Assembly: GCA_035762175.1 (NCBI GenBank)
Contig: DASTPP010000297.1
Span: 1-38,904, forward strand
DNA: 38,904 nt
Direction of reading: 5' to 3'
Origin: DASTPP01 sp035762175
GTDB lineage: Bacteria > Myxococcota_A > Polyangia > Polyangiales > Polyangiaceae
In this document: positions 17,752-28,224 of the stretch, piece after piece
How the letters are laid out: every line of letters begins with the position of its first letter
How positions within the stretch are numbered: position 1 is the first letter of the stretch
Notes under the pieces: generated by a model
Told to the model about the DNA's origin: nothing
The model's database searches: none
The model's input: the letters and a program-made list of their open reading frames with translations, nothing else
Position numbers and translations under genes: made by a program

Positions 17752-19131
17752 CTACGCCGCCGGCTCGCGCTCGGTCGGGTCGGGCCGCTTCTCGCGCATG
17801 AGCACGAACTCTTCGGCCGCCGTCGGGTGGATGCCCACGGTCGCGTCGAACTGGGCCTTGGTGGCCCCGCACTTCACGGCGATGGCGAGGCCCTGCATGA
17901 TCTCGGGCGCGTCGGCGCCGACCATGTGGCAGCCGACGACCCGCTGGCTGTCGCGGTCGACGACGAGCTTCATCATGGTGCGCTCGTCGCGGCCGCTCAG
18001 CGTGTGCTTCATCGCGCGGAAGCTGGTGACGTAGACGTCGACGGCGCCGAAGCGCTGGCGCGCGGCGCGCTCGGTCAGGCCGACGGCGGCCACCGGCGGC
18101 TGGCTGAACACGGCCGAGGGCACGTTCTGGTGGTCGACGGGCGTGGGGTTGTCGCGGAAGAGCGTCTCGACGAGGGCCCGCCCTTCGACGATCGCGACGG
18201 GCGTGAGGGCGAGCCGGTCGGTGCAGTCGCCGACCGCGTAGACGCCCTCGACGGCCGTGCGCGAGTACTCGTCGACCGCGATGGCGCCCCGGGCGTCGAG
18301 CGCGACGCCGAGCTCTTCGAGGCCGAGCCCGCGCGTGTTCGGCCACCGCCCGGTGGCGCAGAGCACCGCGTCGGCCTCGTAGAGGCCGCCCATCTTCGTC
18401 ATCACGCTGAGCGTCTCGCCCCGCCGCTCGATGTCTTGCAGCTCGACGTCGGCCTGGATCTCGACCCCGCGCTTTCTGAGCTCGCTCGTGAGCGCCGCGC
18501 GCACGTCGTCGTCGAAGCCCCGGAGCACCGTGTCGCCCCGGATGAGCATCGTGACGCGGGCGCCCGCGCGCGTGAAGATGCCCGCGAACTCGACCCCGAT
18601 GTAGCCGCCGCCCACGATCACCACCCGCCGCGGCAGCGCCGGCAGGTCGAGCGCCTCGTTCGACGTGATGGCGTGCTCGACGCCCGGCACCTCGGGCAGC
18701 GCGGGCCGGCCGCCGGTGGCGATCAAGATGTGCCGCGCCGTGTAGCGCTTGCCCCCCACCTCGACCGTGTGCGGGGCGACCACCCGGCCCCGGCCCTCGA
18801 GCAGCGTCACCTTCGCGTCGCGCAAGAGGCGCAGGTAGATGCCCCCGAGCCGGTCGAGCTCGCGGTTCTTCGCGGCGACGAGCGCGCCCCAGTCGTGCTT
18901 CGCCCCCTCGACCGTCCAGCCGAAGCCCTTGGCGTCTTCAATCTCGTCGCGCAGGTGCGTGCCGTACACGAGCAGCTTCTTCGGCACGCAGCCGCGCATC
19001 ACGCAGGTGCCGCCCACGCGCGAATCTTCGCAGATGGCCACGCGCGCGCCGTACGTGCCCGCGCGCCGGCTCGCCGCCACGCCCCCCGAGCCGGCGCCGA
19101 TGGTGAACAGATCGAAGTCGAAGCGATCCAT
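17752..19131 (-). CDS. gor: Glutathione-disulfide reductase
   Basis: A 459-residue FAD- and NADPH-dependent disulfide reductase. FAD motif IGAGSGG (11-17); redox disulfide C43/C48 in GGTCVMRGCVPKKLLVY, whose C-V-M-R-G-C-V-P-K-K spelling fits bacterial and plant glutathione reductases rather than lipoamide dehydrogenase; NADPH motif VIVGGGYIGVEFAG with a following basic region; second FAD contact YAVGDCTDRLALTPVA; C-terminal catalytic H435 in GIHPTAAEE. It reduces GSSG to GSH in the cytoplasm. The start is fixed by GGGAGG 6 nt before the ATG at 19131. It converges on the kinase gene. The upstream anchored protein at 19322-20047 may be unrelated. Confidence 0.95.
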   Translation of the reverse strand: MDRFDFDLFTIGAGSGGVAASRRAGTYGARVAICEDSRVGGTCVMRGCVPKKLLVYGTHLRDEIEDAKGFGWTVEGAKHDWGALVAAKNRELDRLGGIYLRLLRDAKVTLLEGRGRVVAPHTVEVGGKRYTARHILIATGGRPALPEVPGVEHAITSNEALDLPALPRRVVIVGGGYIGVEFAGIFTRAGARVTMLIRGDTVLRGFDDDVRAALTSELRKRGVEIQADVELQDIERRGETLSVMTKMGGLYEADAVLCATGRWPNTRGLGLEELGVALDARGAIAVDEYSRTAVEGVYAVGDCTDRLALTPVAIVEGRALVETLFRDNPTPVDHQNVPSAVFSQPPVAAVGLTERAARQRFGAVDVYVTSFRAMKHTLSGRDERTMMKLVVDRDSQRVVGCHMVGADAPEIMQGLAIAVKCGATKAQFDATVGIHPTAAEEFVLMREKRPDPTEREPAA

Positions 19132-19321
19132 ACCGGACCTCCCGGCCGACTCTCTTAGCGCGAAGCCCCCCCCGCCGCCCGCGCCACGGCCGCCCCGCCT
19201 CGATGCCGGCCCGCCCGCCAAGGTTGCGCGCCCCCTGCCCCGCCGCCCCGCCCCCGCCCCAAGGCCCCGCCAAGGCACTCCGACCGGCGGCGAACGAGGG
19301 GGCGCCCCGCCCCCGAGCCCC

Positions 19322-20047
19322 CTACCCGGGGAGCTTGCCCAACGCCTCTTGCGCCCGCTCTTTACAGGCCTCATCGCCCTGATGCCGGCAGATGGCCTTC
19401 AGCATCTTGAGCTCTTCGGCCGTCGCCCGGCCGCTTTGAAGCCTCGCCTCGATCGCGCGCCGGGTGGCCGCCTCGGCCTCTTGCTCCCACCGAAAGCTGC
19501 CATCGGGCAAGGGCTCGTGGCCGATCACGGGGTGCGCCTTGCCGCTCGCCTTCGCGAGCGCCGGGGCCGCCTCGCCCGAAGGCGCAGCCCCGGCCGGCGC
19601 CTTGTGCGCCTCGGCCGACGCCGGCGCCGCTGCCGGCTCGGCCGCCGCAACCGACCCCGCGGGCGCCGCCGCGGCAGCCGGCTCGGCCGGCGGGGGCGGC
19701 GCGGCAGCCGGCTCGGCCGGCGGGGGCGGCCCGGCCGCCACGGCGGGCTCGGCCGACGCCGCCGCCGCGGGCTCGCCAGCGGCCCCTGGCGGCGGAATGG
19801 GCGTGAGCACCGTCGGTCGGGGCCTCGCCACGGGCTGGGCCGGCGCGGTCGCCGCGACCGAGGGCACGAGCGGCACCGAGCGGTATTCGATCTTCGCCGC
19901 GGGCGAAGCCGGCGCGGCCGCATAAAACCCGCCCACCGAACCGAGCACCATGACGAGCGACGAGGCCCCCGCGAGAATCAAATAGCGCGCGGGTGAAACG
20001 ACGCGGGGCGGGCTCGACCACTCGGCGGGGTGCTGGGTCATCGTCAT
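19322..20047 (-). CDS. Membrane-anchored Pro/Ala-rich protein with a folded C-terminus
   Basis: A 241-residue protein of unknown function. A short cytoplasmic N-terminus is followed by one membrane helix (about 21-45, ARYLILAGASSLVMVLGSVG), a long Pro/Ala/Glu linker (about 65-165, with duplicated PPPPAEPAAA units), and a C-terminal helical segment (about 180-241) with GSFRWEQEAEAATRRAIEAR and the cysteines of KAICRHQGDEACKERA, which may form a disulfide. Layout (anchor, spacer, small domain) resembles periplasmic spacer proteins such as TonB-like or TPR-like helpers, but no family motif is visible. It may start at 20047 or at the second ATG, 20041; no clear Shine-Dalgarno. Confidence 0.7.
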   Translation of the reverse strand: MTMTQHPAEWSSPPRVVSPARYLILAGASSLVMVLGSVGGFYAAAPASPAAKIEYRSVPLVPSVAATAPAQPVARPRPTVLTPIPPPGAAGEPAAAASAEPAVAAGPPPPAEPAAAPPPPAEPAAAAAPAGSVAAAEPAAAPASAEAHKAPAGAAPSGEAAPALAKASGKAHPVIGHEPLPDGSFRWEQEAEAATRRAIEARLQSGRATAEELKMLKAICRHQGDEACKERAQEALGKLPG

Positions 20048-20400
20048 GGGTTTGGCGGGGGCGGGGGGCAGGCCGCCGGCCTCACGACGCGGGGTGTCGT
20101 GGCTTCGGCGGCATCGCGAGGCGACGGGCGCTCACCTCACCCCACGTCGTACGCGGGGGCGTCAGCTAGCATTCCCCACAGGTTGTGCGGTTGCTTGCAC
20201 CCGCCGGCCGAGCTCGCGCGCCCCCCGCTGGCCTGCAGCCGCCAACCTGCCCCCCCCCAGCCGTCAACCCGCCGGGCCCGCTCAACCGCCAACCTGCCGG
20301 CCTTGTAGCCCCCAACCCGCCTGCCCCGTTCGGCTGGCCCGCAGCCCACGTGCGTCAGGCGCACGAGGCGCGCGCGTAGCCGCCCACCCGCCAGCCCCGC
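20048..20400. repeat. Intergenic region with a degenerate ~23-bp C-rich repeat
   Basis: No gene is supported in these 353 bp. Four related words, (C/T)A(G/A)CCNNCAACC, start at 20236, 20258, 20283 and 20306 (spacing 22, 25 and 23 bp), with weaker copies near 20380-20415. The array is C-rich on the plus strand and G-rich on the minus strand. It lies between two minus-strand genes, upstream of the anchored protein, so it may be its leader. Confidence 0.55.
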
Positions 20401-20793
20401 TCAGCCGCCCGCTGCCCCGGGCCACTCGTTGGCTCGCCCCTCGAGGCTGCCACGCTGCGGGCGCACGACACAGAAGCGGTGCCCAGTCGGGGCCTGCATC
20501 ACCCACCAGGTTCGGATGAACTCGACCCGCTTCGCGCCGAGCGCCTCGAGCCGCGCCACCTCGGCCTCGACGTCATCGGCCTCGATGTCGAGGTGAATTC
20601 GGCTCGGGTGCTCGACGGCCTGCAAGAGCACCAGCGGCTCGGCGGCGTCGCTCGCGAGCCCGCGGTAGGGCCCGTCGTCGGGCCCGATCGGGTTGATCGC
20701 CCGGCCGAGCGCGCGCGACCAGAACGAGGCGGCGGCGTCGAGATCGCCCCCCTCGCAGTCGATGACGAACGTGGAAAGTCGGCTTCGGTGCAT
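20401..20793 (-). CDS. VOC (glyoxalase/bleomycin-resistance) superfamily protein
   Basis: A 130-residue protein of the vicinal-oxygen-chelate fold. It shows the paired beta-alpha-beta units: FVIDCEGGDLDAAASFWSRALG opens the first half, HLDIEADDVEAEVARLEALGA is the characteristic HLDI metal-site strand of the Glyoxalase_6-like group, and QAPTGHRFCVVRPQR is the terminal strand with P-x-G-x-x-F/C. The E/H metal ligands (H in HLDI) are at least partly present, so enzyme activity is possible; the substrate is not predictable. It starts at ATG 20793, and the last 20 residues are a variable tail. The divergent gene side (20794-21071) is lower in GC. Confidence 0.85.
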   Translation of the reverse strand: MHRSRLSTFVIDCEGGDLDAAASFWSRALGRAINPIGPDDGPYRGLASDAAEPLVLLQAVEHPSRIHLDIEADDVEAEVARLEALGAKRVEFIRTWWVMQAPTGHRFCVVRPQRGSLEGRANEWPGAAGG

Positions 20794-20879
20794 GGCGTAC
20801 CTCGTCGTTTCGGGGGGGCGGCCGCGCGCTTGGGCTGGCTGGCCTACCTAACCTATAAATTGGCAAAATAGAGGGTTTG

Positions 20880-21044
20880 ATGGCCAAGAGCGAGCGCAGA
20901 GCAAAGCCAAGCGCAGAACGCAGCCAGGCTGCGAAGAAGCTGCCCTGTGCGCGGCGAAGGGGCCTTGGTGGGCAGGCACTTGGCCAAACATCATCACCCG
21001 TAAACATGGCCTTCATAGGTGATGAGGTAGCTCTTGATTTCTAA
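20880..21044 (+). CDS. Possible 54-codon small protein in lower-GC DNA
   Basis: An open frame of 54 codons from ATG 20880 to TAA 21044. AGAGGG lies 5 nt before the ATG, and an AT-rich stretch with CCTATAAATTGG lies at about 20850-20865, so it has both a plausible ribosome site and promoter. The product is basic (opening MAKSERRAKPSAERS) and ends in the non-basic MAFIGDEVALDF. Base composition and codon use (AGA, GTA, TTG/TTT, TAA) are unlike the neighbours, suggesting acquired DNA or a leader. It may be only a leader of the CGNR regulator gene, which starts 27 nt after its stop. I recognise no family. Confidence 0.3.
   Translation: MAKSERRAKPSAERSQAAKKLPCARRRGLGGQALGQTSSPVNMAFIGDEVALDF
20991..21025. 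promoter_or_regulatory. 8-bp inverted repeat upstream of the CGNR regulator
   Basis: TCATCACC (20991-20998) and GGTGATGA (21018-21025) are perfect inverted copies 19 bp apart, centred about 64 bp before the regulator's ATG in lower-GC DNA. This could be an operator for autoregulation or an RNA hairpin in the leader. Confidence 0.4.
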
Positions 21045-21071
21045 CCTGTCAAACCCCATTTTAGGGGTGTG

Positions 21072-21722
21072 ATGACGACCCTGCCCCCCCCACCGCCCTT
21101 CGAGCTGCGCGGGGGCCGGCTCTGCCTCGACTTCGTCAACACGGTCGGCAACCACCGCGCCGGCGAGCCGCGCGAGTACCTGACGAGCTACGGGCTCTTG
21201 GTCGCCTGGGCCGAGCAAGCTGGCGCGCTCGACGCCGAGACGGCGGCCGAGCTACGGGTCGAGGCCGCGCGGCGCCCCGACGACGCCTCGTGCGCGCTCG
21301 CCGAAGCCCTCGCGCTGCGCGAGGCGCTCTACCGCATCTTCCGGTCGGCCATCGGGGGGCGGCCCTCGGCGGGCGAAGATCTCGCCCTGCTCAACCTGCA
21401 CCTCGGCCGCGCCCTCGGCCGGCAGCGGCTGCGCCCGGGCGGCGAGGGCGGCTGCTACCGGCTCGTCTGGTGCGACGATCGGGCGCTCGACGCGCCGCTC
21501 GGCCCCGTGGTCAAGTCGGCCGCCGAGCTCTTGACCGGCGGCGAGCTCGGCCGCGTGCGCGAGTGCGACGCCAGCGCGTGGAACGCGTGCGGCTGGCTCT
21601 TCGTCGACGAGTCGCACCGGCGCATCCGCCGGTGGTGCAGCATGAGCGACTGCGGCAACCAGGCGAAGGGGCGGCGGCGCTACGCGCGCGAGAAGGGCGC
21701 GAAGGGGGCCGAAGGGGGCTGA
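21072..21722 (+). CDS. CGNR zinc-finger / ABATE-domain transcriptional regulator
   Basis: A 216-residue protein with the two parts of the CGNR family. The N-terminal ABATE domain (about 8-150) opens GGRLCLDFVNTVGN; the C-terminal treble-clef zinc finger (about 165-210) has CDASAWNACGWLFVDESH, then RRWCSMSDCGNQAKGRRRYAR, the CGNR signature here reading C-G-N-Q. A short Lys-rich tail follows. Such proteins are predicted DNA-binding regulators with a ligand-sensing ABATE module. AGGGG lies 4 nt before ATG 21072; the ORF could also begin at GTG 21069. It converges with an acyl-CoA dehydrogenase (11 bp between stops), so it could respond to an acyl compound; this is inference. Confidence 0.9.
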   Translation: MTTLPPPPPFELRGGRLCLDFVNTVGNHRAGEPREYLTSYGLLVAWAEQAGALDAETAAELRVEAARRPDDASCALAEALALREALYRIFRSAIGGRPSAGEDLALLNLHLGRALGRQRLRPGGEGGCYRLVWCDDRALDAPLGPVVKSAAELLTGGELGRVRECDASAWNACGWLFVDESHRRIRRWCSMSDCGNQAKGRRRYAREKGAKGAEGG

Positions 21723-21733
21723 GCGGCGCGGGC

Positions 21734-22957
<1,224 letters not shown>

Positions 22958-23260
22958 GGGGGCCTTGTCGGGCCGGCCGGGGCGCGTCGGGCGCCCGCGC
23001 GCGGCGGGCGCGCATCGTACACGGCCGGGGCGCCGGGCGGGTGGCGCCCCTCGGCCCGGGCGGGGCCGGCGCCGCGCGCCGGGGCCGGGCCCGGCGGCCG
23101 CGACCGGATTCTCGACGCGCGCGCGGGCGGCGCAGGGGCGCGCGGGCGGCGCAGGGGCGCGCGCCGGGGTTCGACCCGCGCACGAACCGGGCTACGCTCG
23201 GCGGCCCATGCACGCTCGAACGATTCGCCCGGCGCCGCGCGCCGCCCTCGGGGGCCCGCG
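22958..23260. repeat. GC-rich divergent spacer with a 19-bp tandem repeat
   Basis: No gene is supported between the two divergent acyl-CoA dehydrogenases. The spacer is almost pure G+C and carries two and a half copies of a 19-bp unit, CGCGGGCGGCGCAGGGGCG, at about 23117-23160. Promoters for both genes must lie here, but no -35/-10 could be seen. Confidence 0.5.
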
Positions 23261-25054
<1,794 letters not shown>

Positions 25055-25235
25055 GGCGCGCCCGGGGCGGGGTTCGGGCGAGCGTCGCGATCGGGCCGTG
25101 CCGCCCCGCCCCTGCGCGCGGCGTGCCGTGGTGCCACGGGCTGAGGCTCGGGCTTGCAGAGGCGCCCCGAGCGACGGGGGCCGCGGGTTCGGGCCTCGGC
25201 GCCGCCCGGCACGCGCCTTGCGGCGACCGCGCCGC

Positions 25236-25571
25236 ATGCGCGCACGGAGACCGAGCCCCCTCGCCCCCGCCCTCGTGGCGCTCGCCTCGGCACTGCTGTT
25301 CTCGAGCGGCTGTTACCACTACTCGTTCGAGCACCAGGCCGCCGCGCCGAGCGCCCGGCAAGTCGTGCACAAAGAGCGAAGGCCGACCTACCTGAACGGC
25401 TTCGTCGGCACCGGCACGATCGACGCGACCCGCTACTGCGAGCGGCCGCTGCGCACCGAGCTGCGCGTGACCGCCGTCGACGTCGCGCTCTCGGTCGCGA
25501 CGCTGCTCATCTACACGCCGCACACGCTCTACGTCACGTGCGAGGTGCCCGGCAACGTCGGCCGGCGCTGA
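25236..25571 (+). CDS. Bor/Iss-like outer-membrane lipoprotein
   Basis: A 111-residue lipoprotein. A basic N-terminus and hydrophobic core (about 9-22) end in the lipobox FSSGC, giving lipidated C26. The mature part resembles lambda Bor / Iss: YLNGFVGTGTIDATRYC, then a variable strand, then LLIYTPHTLYVTCEVPG, with the two cysteines and the IYTP motif in the Bor positions. Bor-family proteins are small surface lipoproteins; in enteric bacteria they raise serum resistance. Here the role is unknown. The ATG at 25236 is chosen because it directly precedes the signal peptide. It lies 181 bp after the dehydrogenase gene and converges with the glycosyltransferase gene. Confidence 0.8.
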   Translation: MRARRPSPLAPALVALASALLFSSGCYHYSFEHQAAAPSARQVVHKERRPTYLNGFVGTGTIDATRYCERPLRTELRVTAVDVALSVATLLIYTPHTLYVTCEVPGNVGRR

Positions 25572-25672
25572 CGCGCCCGCTCGGCCCTCGGGCCCGGCGA
25601 GCCCGCCCGGCCTGCCCCCGACCGTCGCGGGCGAGGCCCCGAGCCGCCCCCGACCGGCGCGGGCGCCACCCT

Positions 25673-27160
25673 TCACCCGCCGCGCCCGGACCGGCGCGCG
25701 AACGAGGGCGTCCGCAGCTTGCGCGTGACGCCGGCGGCGCGGGCCCGCAGCGCGGCGGCGGCGAGCGCCCAGGGCACGCGCTCGAGGGCCCGGCGCCCGG
25801 CCCAGAGCCCGATCGCCCAGAGGAACGCCTCGACCAAGAAGCGATACCGCTCGAGCTCGGTCGTCGTCACGAGGCAGCTCAGGGCCGGCACGTAGAGGCA
25901 GCAGAAGGCCATGAAAAGAACGACCTTCTCTTCGAGGCAGCCCTCGAGGCGGCTCTTGCGCAGGGCGTTGGCGGCCGCGCCGGCGCCGTAGGCGAAGAGC
26001 AAAAGCACGGGGATGTAAAACCCGAAGGGGCGCGTCCAGCCGCCGTGCAGGGCGTTGTTGTAGGCGTCTTCCCAGGGCTCGAGCGCCTGGCGATTGTCGA
26101 GGTGCGGCGAGCTCTGCCGGTCGAGCGGGTGCCAGCGGGTCGTGGGCCGGAAGTAATCGACCAGGTTCGAGAGCACCTCGCGGGCGTAGGCGCCGGGCCG
26201 CTCGGCGATGTAACGCCGGCCGTCGGCCATGCGTATCTTCGAGATCTCGATGTACGACCAGTGGTTGTAGTTCGGCAGGCCGCCGTCGCGCTCGAGCCGG
26301 TCGAGCACGGGCACGCCGCGCGTCTTGCTGAGGTCGACGTGGGCGGCGTAAGACCGCGGGCCGTTGTAGAGCTTGACGGTCGAGGCGGGGTGAAGCTTGC
26401 CCTGGGCCAGCCAGGCGCGCTGATCGCGCTGGCTCATGCGGCGCACGGTCACCATCGAGACGTTGAAGCCGAACCACGAGCTCGTGCCGAAGAAGCCGAA
26501 GAGCGCGAGGTTCTTCAGGTAAAGCGCCAGGACGACGAGCACCGGCCCGGCCGCCGCGGCGAGGACGGCGCGCCGGCCCCCGCGCCGGAAGAGCAGCGCG
26601 AGGGCGAAGGCCGCGAGCACCCAGACGAGGTGGAAGGTCGTGCGGACGTAGGCGAGCAGGGCGCAGTCGGCGAAGAAGAGCAGCCAGAGGCCCCGGCGCC
26701 CGGTCGCGAGCGCGCGGTGAAAGAGCGCGGCGGCGAGCGCGAGCAGCGCCGCGGCGGGAAACTCATAATGGAGAAAGCTCTCCATATAAATGAAGGGCGG
26801 CGTGCAGCAGAAGAAGGTGACGACGGCCGCGGCCAGGCGGGGCCCGAGGCGCAGGGCGCGCAAGAGGTACGCGATCGACAGGGCGAAGGCGGCGCCGAAG
26901 GCGAAGAAGAGCGCCTGGTAGATCGCGGCGGCGTGCCGCTCGGAGACCTTGTGCACCACGCCGATGAGCCCGCTGAGGAAGGGCGTGAAGGCGTGGGTGT
27001 AAAAGAGCGTCTCGCCGAGCCGGTCGCGCAGCAGGTCGATGTCATGAATGTGCTGCCAGCGGTAGCTGACGCTGAAGCGCACGCCGAGCAGGAAGAGCGC
27101 GAGCCGCGTCAGGGCGTAGAGGCCCGTAACCGCGGCGTAAAATCGGCGTTCGCCCTGCAC
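25673..27160 (-). CDS. Polytopic membrane protein, probable GT-C glycosyltransferase
   Basis: A 495-residue integral membrane protein with about ten hydrophobic helices: one at the N-terminus (8-27), then a loop with an acidic HIHDIDLLRDRLGET (about 37-51) that could hold the catalytic Asp of GT-C enzymes, then YTHAFTPFLSG and a series of helices to about 225. A 130-residue soluble segment follows (about 230-360, including YNHWSYIEISKIR), then C-terminal helices with TTTELERYRFLVEAFLW, which resembles the end of GT39/GT-C family enzymes. It would transfer a sugar from a polyprenyl-phosphate donor outside the membrane. The start is GTG 27160. It lies downstream of the rhomboid gene across a repeat-rich gap. 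Confidence 0.75.
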   Translation of the reverse strand: MQGERRFYAAVTGLYALTRLALFLLGVRFSVSYRWQHIHDIDLLRDRLGETLFYTHAFTPFLSGLIGVVHKVSERHAAAIYQALFFAFGAAFALSIAYLLRALRLGPRLAAAVVTFFCCTPPFIYMESFLHYEFPAAALLALAAALFHRALATGRRGLWLLFFADCALLAYVRTTFHLVWVLAAFALALLFRRGGRRAVLAAAAGPVLVVLALYLKNLALFGFFGTSSWFGFNVSMVTVRRMSQRDQRAWLAQGKLHPASTVKLYNGPRSYAAHVDLSKTRGVPVLDRLERDGGLPNYNHWSYIEISKIRMADGRRYIAERPGAYAREVLSNLVDYFRPTTRWHPLDRQSSPHLDNRQALEPWEDAYNNALHGGWTRPFGFYIPVLLLFAYGAGAAANALRKSRLEGCLEEKVVLFMAFCCLYVPALSCLVTTTELERYRFLVEAFLWAIGLWAGRRALERVPWALAAAALRARAAGVTRKLRTPSFARRSGRGG

Positions 27161-27482
27161 GGCCCGACCCTACTGCGTGGCCTGCGATGCTGGAACGTGT
27201 TTCCGCCGGGGGGCCGGGCAGAAGAGGGTTGCGAAACGCGGCGGCGTTCTGCCCCCGACGGAAGCGGGGGTTGCGAAACGCGGCGGCATGCTGCCCCCGA
27301 GGGAACGCGGGGGCAGCGAACGCCCGCGCAAACGGCCTTTCAAGCCCTGCCGGAGGCAGGGCTCCCGCGAAGCGAGCCGCGGGCGCGCTCGCCCAAGGGC
27401 CCGTGCCCGCGGGAGCCCGGCCCCCGGCGAGGGGGCCGGCTTGGCGCGCCGAACCGGCTCGAGGCCGCGCGGCGCGAGGGGG
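27161..27482. repeat. Repeat and hairpin cluster between rhomboid and glycosyltransferase genes
   Basis: No gene is supported in this 322-bp gap. Two copies of a 33-bp element lie 42 bp apart (27226-27258 and 27268-27300), sharing GTTGCGAAACGCGGCGGC and CTGCCCCCGA. They are followed by strong hairpins: AGCCCTGCC/GGCAGGGCT with a 3-nt loop (27343-27363), CCCGCG/CGCGGG (27364-27383) and CCGGCCCCC/GGGGGCCGG with a 5-nt loop (27417-27439). The core TGCGAAACGCGGC also occurs on the minus strand near 141-166. The hairpins nearest the rhomboid stop may end its transcript. Confidence 0.75.
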
Positions 27483-28124
27483 TCAGCCCACGCCCCGGAC
27501 TTCAGCCCGCGGGCGCCGTGCCCCTCGCCGCCAAGGCAGCCTGAGGCGCAGGCCCGGCCCCGCCCAGAGCTTGGCCGCGCCGAGGCCCCCGACCAGGCCG
27601 AACAGGTGCGTCTGCCAGGACGTATCGCCCGAGCGCGGCAAGACCCCCCAAAGCATGCCGCCATAGACGAAGGCGACGCCGAGGGCGACGAGCACCGAGC
27701 CGAGGCTGCGCTCGACGTAGGCGAACCCGGCCAGGAAGCCGAAGTAGCCGAAGACCAGCCCACTTGCACCGATATGCACCGAGCCGCTCGCCCCGAGCAG
27801 CCAGGCGCCGAGCCCGCCCACCAAGGCCGAGGCCAGCGTGGCCAGGACGAAGGCAAAGGTCGACCGTCGCAGGACCAGGCCCCCGAGCAGCAGCAGGGGC
27901 AGGGTGTTGGCGGCCAGGTGTTCGAAGCCGCCGTGGAGCCAGGGGGCGAAGGCGATGCCGCGCAGCCCCGCGAGCTCGCGCGGGCGCACGCCCCAGCGGT
28001 CGAGGCCGCCGCCGAAGGCGAGCTGGTCGACGATCTCTTGGGCCCAGAGCGTGCCGACGGCCGCAACGAGCACCCACCACGGGACAGAACGCCTTTCTGC
28101 CGAAATTCGCCGCGCCGGTCGCAT
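27483..28124 (-). CDS. Rhomboid-family intramembrane serine protease
   Basis: A 213-residue protein with six hydrophobic helices. After a short basic N-terminus come TM1 (about 15-32), the family HGGFEHLAANTLPLLLLGG (64-82, with the usual H and N residues of TM2), GASGLVFGYFGFLAG with catalytic S121, and TSWQTHLFGLVGG with catalytic H173. The Ser-His dyad and the spacing are as in active rhomboids. It cleaves membrane proteins within or near the bilayer; substrates are unknown. It is divergent from the DUF4388 protein gene (100 bp between starts). The ATG at 28124 has no strong Shine-Dalgarno. The C-terminal tail is basic. Confidence 0.93.
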   Translation of the reverse strand: MRPARRISAERRSVPWWVLVAAVGTLWAQEIVDQLAFGGGLDRWGVRPRELAGLRGIAFAPWLHGGFEHLAANTLPLLLLGGLVLRRSTFAFVLATLASALVGGLGAWLLGASGSVHIGASGLVFGYFGFLAGFAYVERSLGSVLVALGVAFVYGGMLWGVLPRSGDTSWQTHLFGLVGGLGAAKLWAGPGLRLRLPWRRGARRPRAEVRGVG

Positions 28125-28188
28125 TGACGAGAAGGTAGCACCGCCCCTCGCCGGTGGCCTGCGGGGGCGGCCGCCGATTTTGATGTTG

Positions 28189-28217
28189 TTGACAGGGGAG
28201 GGTAGGGGCGAGAGTTA
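28189..28217 (+). promoter_or_regulatory. Possible sigma70-type promoter before the DUF4388 gene
   Basis: A perfect TTGACA (28189-28194) lies 31 bp before the ATG at 28225. The sequence at the proper distance (28212-28217, GAGTTA) is a poor -10. If used, the transcript would start close to the ATG, that is, nearly leaderless. The GGGG-rich stretches nearby could alternatively serve as ribosome site. Confidence 0.3.
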
Positions 28218-28224
28218 GGGGGGC

